This document shows, in pieces, positions 59,003 to 64,000 of a stretch of DNA of 64,000 bases. The stretch is taken from the NCBI RefSeq assembly GCF_003254055.1, contig NZ_QKZT01000001.1, positions 62,001 through 126,000 of the forward strand, read 5' to 3'. This DNA comes from Algoriphagus chordae. Its GTDB lineage: Bacteria > Bacteroidota > Bacteroidia > Cytophagales > Cyclobacteriaceae. Numbering within the stretch: position 1 is the first letter of the stretch; each line of letters begins with the position of its first letter. The notes below the pieces were generated by a model. That model was given only the letters and a program-made list of their open reading frames with translations, ran no database searches and was not told where the DNA came from. Made by a program: the position numbers and the translations under genes.

Positions 59003-59811
59003 AACAGTTTTTCTCCACAGTTTTTGCAGTAATTATCTGTCAAATTAATCGGACTAAATCTGCATTTTGGACAACTGTTGTTAGCTTGTGCCTTTTCATC
59101 TTTTCTCTTTTGCGCAGCCATCTCCGAAGATACAATCCCCGTAGGAACGGCAATAATAGCATAGCCCAGCAACATGATCAATGAAGAAACCAACTGCCCG
59201 AGTGGAGTGACGGGGTAGATATCACCAAAACCCACCGTAGTCAAGGTCACAATGGCCCAATACATCCCGATAGGAATGCTCGTAAAGCCATGCTGTGGGC
59301 CTTCTATGATAAACATAAAAGTGCCCATAATAAGAACTACCGTCACCACAAATCCGATGAATAACAGAATTTTGTGAGAACTAGATCGAAGTGATTTAGT
59401 CAAATATTCTGCCTCCGCTACATAGCGTCCAAGTTTCAAAATTCGGATTACACGGAGCAATCGAAGAGCTCTCACTACAGTAAATAACTGCGAATTGAGA
59501 ACAAAGAAACTCAGGTAGGAAGGTAAAATTGCCAGCAAATCTACCATACCAAAAAAACTGAAAATATAGCCCTTCGGCTCTCTGGACAGCCATACTCTCA
59601 AAAAATATTCGATCGTGAATAAGATGGTAAAGACCCATTCTAGAACGAAAAATATCTCTCCATACTTCGCTCTAAGGCTAGCAACGGAATCTAAAATTGC
59701 TATAAAAATACTTCCAAAAATCATACCCAAGAGCACGATATCGAAGGTCTTCGAAGCCCAGTCATCAGACTCAAATACAATATGAGCTAACCGCTTTTTT
59801 GTGATTATCAT
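58999..59811 (-). CDS. Kv-type voltage-gated potassium channel with C-terminal zinc ribbon
   Basis: A 270-aa six-helix channel. S4 carries a regular voltage-sensor ladder of basic residues every third position (Arg114, 117, 120, 123, Lys126, Arg129). The pore has the selectivity filter TVGFGD (192-197). S6 ends IIAVPTGIVSSE. After a charged linker the C-terminus is a zinc ribbon, CPKCRFSP...NYCKNCGEKLF. Together with KtrAB and ClC it forms an ion-homeostasis neighbourhood. Confidence 0.93.
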   Translation of the reverse strand: MIITKKRLAHIVFESDDWASKTFDIVLLGMIFGSIFIAILDSVASLRAKYGEIFFVLEWVFTILFTIEYFLRVWLSREPKGYIFSFFGMVDLLAILPSYLSFFVLNSQLFTVVRALRLLRVIRILKLGRYVAEAEYLTKSLRSSSHKILLFIGFVVTVVLIMGTFMFIIEGPQHGFTSIPIGMYWAIVTLTTVGFGDIYPVTPLGQLVSSLIMLLGYAIIAVPTGIVSSEMAAQKRKDEKAQANNSCPKCRFSPINLTDNYCKNCGEKLF

Positions 59812-59848
59812 GATGGAATTTAGAAAAATTTAAAAGCCAAAACCAACC

Positions 59849-62311
59849 CTAGTCAAGGTAATATACACGCTTCACCCGAGTACTGATATTAGTCAGTAGC
59901 TCATAAGGGATAGTTCCTATCTGATCAGCAAGTTCTTTCAGCGAGATATTTTCCCCATAAATAATGGCTTCATCACCCTCCTTCACATCTATTCCACTCA
60001 CATCCACCATACACATATCCATACAGACATTCCCGATGATGAATGCCTTCTGCCCATTGATCAGCACATAGCCTTTGCCATTGCTAAATCTACGGTCATA
60101 GCCATCTGCATATCCGATGGCAAGCGTGGCAATTTTGCCGCCTGAGGGCATAACTCCTCTTCGAGAATAGCCTATCGTCTCTCCCGATTCAAGCTCCTTG
60201 ATCTGAGAAATAGTTGTTTTCAACGTACTAATCGCTCTCAATGCCAATTCATGCTTGCCCGTCACTTCCACCCCATATAGCCCAATTCCCAATCTCACCA
60301 TGTCAAATTGAAATTCTGGAAAAGCTGCTATTCCAGCAGAATTGAGTACATGAATCAAAGGATTGTAGCGTAATACAGTCAGTACTTCGTTTTTCATTTC
60401 TTCGAAAGACTTCAATTGACTCAAAGAGAATTCACGGTGAATTTCTTCATCTGCCCCAACTAAGTGCGTATAAATCGAAGCAATTTCTACCTGAGGGTTT
60501 GATTGAATCAAGATTTTTAACTTGTCTAAATGCTTTCTCTCAAAACCCAATCGATGCATACCTGTATCTATGTCAAGATGGATTCTCATGCTTGTATGAT
60601 GAACTGTACACCAGGAGGCAAGGCTTTCGAAAAACTCTGGACTGAAAACTACTGGCTCCAAATCAAACTCACTACAAAGTCCAAAGGACTCTTGCATAGC
60701 ATTTAGAACCATAATTGGCAGCTTGATGCCCTGCTTTCGCAAAGCAACACCTTCATCCGAAAAAGCAACACCCAAGTAATCTGCACCCATGGTCTGGATC
60801 TGGTTGGCAATCTCCAGAGCGCCTCCACCGTAGGCAAAGGCCTTCACCATGACCATTACCTTGGTTTTAGGTGAAATGAGTGTTTTATAGAAATTATAAT
60901 TGTGTGTAAGCGCATTGAGATTGATTTCCAGTGTAGTGCCATGAATTCGCTGTTGCAGTCGATTGACCACCTCCTCAAATCCAAAAACCCGTGCACCAGT
61001 TATCAAAATCATATCATTGGCAAAACTCTCCGGGTCTATGCTTTTCAACAGCTCTTCGGTAGAACCAAAGCCTTTGAATGATTCAGGGAATTCTTTTTCG
61101 AGACAGAAAATTTCTTTGCCTACGCCGTACAACTGATCAAACTGATATTTCTTGATGAGCTCGGCAACTTCCTCATAGATTTTCTCTGGCGATCCTTGCT
61201 GCAGCAAATCTGAAAGAATCAGGATTTTATGTCGCTTAGGTCTTTGCTGTCCCATAAAATCCAGCGCTACTTTCAAGCCGGCTAAATCATTATTATAGGT
61301 ATCATCGATCAACAAGGAGTCATTAATTCCAGGTTTCAGCGTGAGTCGCATATCTACCGACTTGAGATGAGCAATTCCCTCTTGAATCGACTCTGCACTT
61401 TGCCCCAAAGTCATAGCTGCTACGATCACATGCGTAATATTTTCTAAGGAGGCCACATCCGTAAAAGGAACCTGAAAAGTATGGGTGCTAAGATCCGATT
61501 TCATCAAAATCAGGCGAGCTCCTTTTGGGTTGACCTTCACAGATCTAGTGAATTCATCTCCAGCTCGGTCCGACCATCCTATTAGTTTCTCAACAGGAAA
61601 AAGACTTGATATTTGCTCAGAAACTTCCTTTTGGTCGGCGCAGTATATCAAAAAATTAGAATCTGAAAAAAGCGATAACTTCTCTTTTAACTTTGATTCC
61701 AAACTTTCAAAACCCTCTTGATGAGCTGTTCCAAGGTTGGTGAATATTCCGAGATTCGGCTTGAGTATTTCTTCCAAAGCGGACATTTCACCTGCCTTAG
61801 ATATTCCTGCTTCCAAAATCGCTACTTGATGGTAGGACTCGATTCCGAAGATGGAGAGAGGGACACCAACCTGAGAATTATAACTTTTTGGGCTTTTGGC
61901 CACAGCATATTTCTGCCCCAAAATCTGCCCTAACCATTCTTTTACAATTGTTTTACCATTACTTCCCGCTATGCTAACAAGAGGATTTTTGAAAAGAGAT
62001 CGTTGAAATTTAGCTAACAATTGCAAAGCTCTCCGAGTATCTGAAACCTTTATTAAACAAAGATCTGGCAAAGCTAGCTCATCAAAATCATGATGAACCA
62101 GGAAGGACTTTACTCCTAGGTCAGCTAGTTGTGTGATAAAATCGGCCCCATCTGCCTTGGCTCCTCTGAGTGCTACAAAAAGGGTTTTTTCAGGATGAAG
62201 AATTTGTCTGGAGTCAATGGCAATTTGTGAAACCAGCAAGTCATCCTTTTCATTCAGAATGCTTCCATCAGTAATTTCCGCGATTTGTCCTTGACTAATT
62301 TCCTGAAACAT
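59849..62311 (-). CDS. Bifunctional UDP-MurNAc-tripeptide:D-Ala-D-Ala ligase / alanine racemase
   Basis: An 820-aa fusion. Residues 1-450 are MurF: ATP-binding SIAGSNGKTIVKEW (116-121), LEAGISKAGEM, TNLGTAHQEGF and LIDDTYNND. Residues about 455-820 are alanine racemase: VKAFAYGGGALE with the PLP lysine 490, then HLDIDTGMHRLGFE, YTHL, VRLGIGLYG, GETIGYSRRG with the catalytic Tyr, and IGNVCMDMCMVDV. The fusion supplies D-alanine and the ligase that adds D-Ala-D-Ala to the peptidoglycan precursor. It is the normal arrangement in many Bacteroidota. Its start overlaps the upstream gene by 17 bases. Confidence 0.95.
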   Translation of the reverse strand: MFQEISQGQIAEITDGSILNEKDDLLVSQIAIDSRQILHPEKTLFVALRGAKADGADFITQLADLGVKSFLVHHDFDELALPDLCLIKVSDTRRALQLLAKFQRSLFKNPLVSIAGSNGKTIVKEWLGQILGQKYAVAKSPKSYNSQVGVPLSIFGIESYHQVAILEAGISKAGEMSALEEILKPNLGIFTNLGTAHQEGFESLESKLKEKLSLFSDSNFLIYCADQKEVSEQISSLFPVEKLIGWSDRAGDEFTRSVKVNPKGARLILMKSDLSTHTFQVPFTDVASLENITHVIVAAMTLGQSAESIQEGIAHLKSVDMRLTLKPGINDSLLIDDTYNNDLAGLKVALDFMGQQRPKRHKILILSDLLQQGSPEKIYEEVAELIKKYQFDQLYGVGKEIFCLEKEFPESFKGFGSTEELLKSIDPESFANDMILITGARVFGFEEVVNRLQQRIHGTTLEINLNALTHNYNFYKTLISPKTKVMVMVKAFAYGGGALEIANQIQTMGADYLGVAFSDEGVALRKQGIKLPIMVLNAMQESFGLCSEFDLEPVVFSPEFFESLASWCTVHHTSMRIHLDIDTGMHRLGFERKHLDKLKILIQSNPQVEIASIYTHLVGADEEIHREFSLSQLKSFEEMKNEVLTVLRYNPLIHVLNSAGIAAFPEFQFDMVRLGIGLYGVEVTGKHELALRAISTLKTTISQIKELESGETIGYSRRGVMPSGGKIATLAIGYADGYDRRFSNGKGYVLINGQKAFIIGNVCMDMCMVDVSGIDVKEGDEAIIYGENISLKELADQIGTIPYELLTNISTRVKRVYYLD

Positions 62312-63377
62312 CTTTCTCAGGATTTGTGGTCTTTTTCTTGAAAAACACTTGTTTGACCCATCTAGGAAGGAAAATCGCCCCTAATATCAAATATGGATAG
62401 TAGGATAGAAGTCTCCACAAAATACTTGTGATGAAGGTATAGCTTGTCAAGAATTCAGTAAAGAATTGGCCAAAGAAGAACTCCGCAGTTCCACTACTTC
62501 CTGGAGTAGGTGAGATCATCATCACAATCCACATAATCACTTGTCGCGCAAAAACGATTACATGCTCATGGGCTGCCAAAGGCACAAATGCAGAAATAAG
62601 TGCATTGAGCATCAAATACCTTGAGCTCCATATAAAAATCGTCGCTACAATAATAGGTAGCCAATAATTCCACTTTTTCCCAGAAAGCTCCTTGGAGGCT
62701 TCTATAATCTGGTTACCATATTCCTGCGCATCATGCTTCCATTTACGAAGCCATTTGATTGAAAATATTTTAATCAGCACCCACTTGAATACCCTTGGTC
62801 TGAAAAATAACGCTGCCGCCATGACCAAACTATAAGCTGCATATAAGGTATAACTGATCCAGAAGATAGCTTCCATGCTATTTTGCATCTGAGACTCCAG
62901 TACTTTGCTTTCAGGGAAAATATTGCCCTTGGCAAAGAAGAGTATTATAGGTGCGCCTATGACAAAGAAGAGATTGTCCAGAATAGCCGTCACCATCACA
63001 TAAGCGATGGCTCTGCCCAGTTTAATTCCTTCTTTATTCAAAATAAAAATTGCCACAGCTGTACCACCCACTACGGAAGGGGTGACCGCCGAGGCAAATT
63101 CCCAAAGGATAATTACATATAATGATCGCTGCCAGGTAAGGCTTCGATCTGTGATCTCTCGAATTCGATAAACGTATCCTAAATCTCGAAACAAAATCAC
63201 CACAATCGCCAAAATAATCCAAGGGACAGATGCATCAAAAATGCCACTTAACGAGTCCTTATTTACCGAAGGATCAAAGTAAAACATGCCAAAAACAATG
63301 GCCAAACCAATGATCACTGGCACCCAAATCTTATTCGGATTGAGAGTTTGAAAAATCTTTTTGTTATCCAATTTCAT
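62295..63377 (-). CDS. Lysylphosphatidylglycerol synthase TM-region (UPF0104/AglD) family membrane protein
   Basis: A 360-aa protein with about eight transmembrane helices. The family motifs are LGYVYRIREITDRSLTWQRSLYVIILWEFASAVTPSVVGGTA and the conserved MMISPTPGSSGTAEFFFG near the C-terminus. There is no C-terminal aminoacyl-transferase domain, so it is a stand-alone member of the flippase-like UPF0104 family. It overlaps murF-alr and follows scpA by 3 bases, suggesting an operon. Confidence 0.9.
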   Translation of the reverse strand: MKLDNKKIFQTLNPNKIWVPVIIGLAIVFGMFYFDPSVNKDSLSGIFDASVPWIILAIVVILFRDLGYVYRIREITDRSLTWQRSLYVIILWEFASAVTPSVVGGTAVAIFILNKEGIKLGRAIAYVMVTAILDNLFFVIGAPIILFFAKGNIFPESKVLESQMQNSMEAIFWISYTLYAAYSLVMAAALFFRPRVFKWVLIKIFSIKWLRKWKHDAQEYGNQIIEASKELSGKKWNYWLPIIVATIFIWSSRYLMLNALISAFVPLAAHEHVIVFARQVIMWIVMMISPTPGSSGTAEFFFGQFFTEFLTSYTFITSILWRLLSYYPYLILGAIFLPRWVKQVFFKKKTTNPEKDVSGN

Positions 63378-63380
63378 ACG

Positions 63381-64000
63381 CTAGGCTGCAGCTATTGGCT
63401 CAGTCTTTTCCACCCAAAAGTTGTTAAAACCATCTCCTATAATTATGGTAACCATTGAGAGCTGAAGTAATTCTAAGATTGCAAGAAAGGTATAAATCAC
63501 AAAAATTTTATCTGGTTTGTAGCTGATAAATTCAGCGAATGGCACTTTTTTCTTAAAACTTATTTTCTCCAAGACGAATTCCTTTTGCTGAGAAATAGTA
63601 TAAGGGTATTGAATTACGGTGTGCTTTGTTTCATCTACTCGAGCGGCCATTTTGGCCATGCTACGTTGGAACACCTTTAATAATTTGTACAAATCCATAT
63701 CCTGCATTTCTGCATCCACGTCATCCACCTTACTCAAAGCTTGCAATTCAGCTGCGATATTTCCTCGCTTTTGCTTAGTCATTTCTTCCCCTTCCATAGC
63801 GGAAAGCTCTTCAATAACTGATTTGTACTTCTTATATTCCAGTAGATTCCGGATCAATTCCTCCCTTGGATCTATTTCTTCTCCCTCATCATTTAGCTCT
63901 GGCCTAGGCAAAAGCATTCGTGATTTGATTTTCATCAAAGTTGCCGCAAAAAGGATAAAATCACTTGCTACCTCCATTTCCATCTGCTCCATCTGATGTA
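63381..64000 (-). CDS. scpA: Segregation and condensation protein A (ScpA), C-terminal part
   Basis: The gene runs off the window end; the frame is open to base 64000. About 205 residues are visible: VASDFILFAATLMKIKSRMLLPRPE is the conserved ScpA kleisin helix region, followed by DPREELIRNLLEYKKYKS, a middle segment, and a C-terminal winged-helix that normally binds the SMC head (VIYTFLAILELLQLSMVTI). ScpA links the two SMC heads and ScpB in chromosome condensation. Confidence 0.95.
   Translation of the reverse strand, partial: HQMEQMEMEVASDFILFAATLMKIKSRMLLPRPELNDEGEEIDPREELIRNLLEYKKYKSVIEELSAMEGEEMTKQKRGNIAAELQALSKVDDVDAEMQDMDLYKLLKVFQRSMAKMAARVDETKHTVIQYPYTISQQKEFVLEKISFKKKVPFAEFISYKPDKIFVIYTFLAILELLQLSMVTIIIGDGFNNFWVEKTEPIAAA

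Noticed and set aside
59849-62311. MurF-alanine racemase fusion as a novelty or assembly error
   Set aside because: Both halves are complete, the linker is continuous, and this fusion is known and common in Bacteroidota.

Overview
The window looks like a chromosomal segment of an aerobic member of the Bacteroidota, most likely order Cytophagales (an Algoriphagus/Cyclobacteriaceae-type genome). The evidence is a SusC/SusD pair, TonB receptors with carboxypeptidase-regulatory-like N-termini, a DUF5916 protein, BshA (bacillithiol), a MurF-alanine racemase fusion, TAnnTTTG-type promoters and several TTG/GTG starts. The taxon is inferred from gene families, not from a marker search. No rRNA, tRNA, CRISPR array, transposase or prophage was seen.

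Layout. (1) 1-10.8 kb, plus strand: a glycan-uptake style cluster with SusC (5' end outside the window), SusD, a large FG-GAP/ASPIC lipoprotein, a SUMF1-fold protein, two Tat-exported sugar enzymes (Gfo/Idh/MocA oxidoreductase and xylose-isomerase-like TIM barrel) and a BNR/YCF48-like lipoprotein. (2) 10.9-15.2 kb: housekeeping genes (orphan HisA-like protein, CsaA, NAD-binding epimerase, fatty-acid hydroxylase, BshA). (3) 15.4-21.2 kb, minus strand: GH29 fucosidase, Cys-type sulfatase, gluconate-dehydrogenase-subunit-3-like protein and GMC oxidoreductase, plausibly one operon, with a divergent TonB receptor. (4) 23.6-24.3 kb: a repeat-rich gap with a 57-aa membrane ORF. (5) 24.3-36 kb: Uup ABC-F, RlmN, methyltransferase/patatin pair, then a plus-strand run VOC protein - PLP enzyme - serine hydrolase - four small paralogous membrane proteins - ChbG-like deacetylase - lipoprotein. 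(6) 36.0-37.7 kb, minus strand: an accessory-looking HigB-HigA-zinc ribbon-AlkD operon with a palindromic operator. (7) 37.8-44.5 kb: DUF5916, YjbQ, TfoX and FAH genes, and a TPP riboswitch controlling a TonB receptor. (8) 44.6-52.4 kb, minus strand: YceI, intradiol dioxygenase, a membrane LytTR regulator and a Fic protein behind a striking operator array, then an amidohydrolase and an M14 peptidase. (9) 52.5-54.2 kb: three tandem PLDc_N-like proteins, a membrane gene broken by an in-frame stop, and its ABC ATPase. (10) 54.2-64 kb: epimerase, an ion-transport group (ClC, KtrB/TrkH, KtrA/TrkA, Kv-type channel), then MurF-Alr, a UPF0104 membrane protein and ScpA (cut by the window end).

The best candidates for something not yet described are the ATGTAAAG operator array in front of fic-lytTR, the four-member small membrane protein array behind a class A beta-lactamase-fold hydrolase, the HigBA-zinc ribbon-AlkD operon, and the interrupted membrane partner of the small ABC ATPase. 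All function statements rest on motif recognition by eye. No database search was run.
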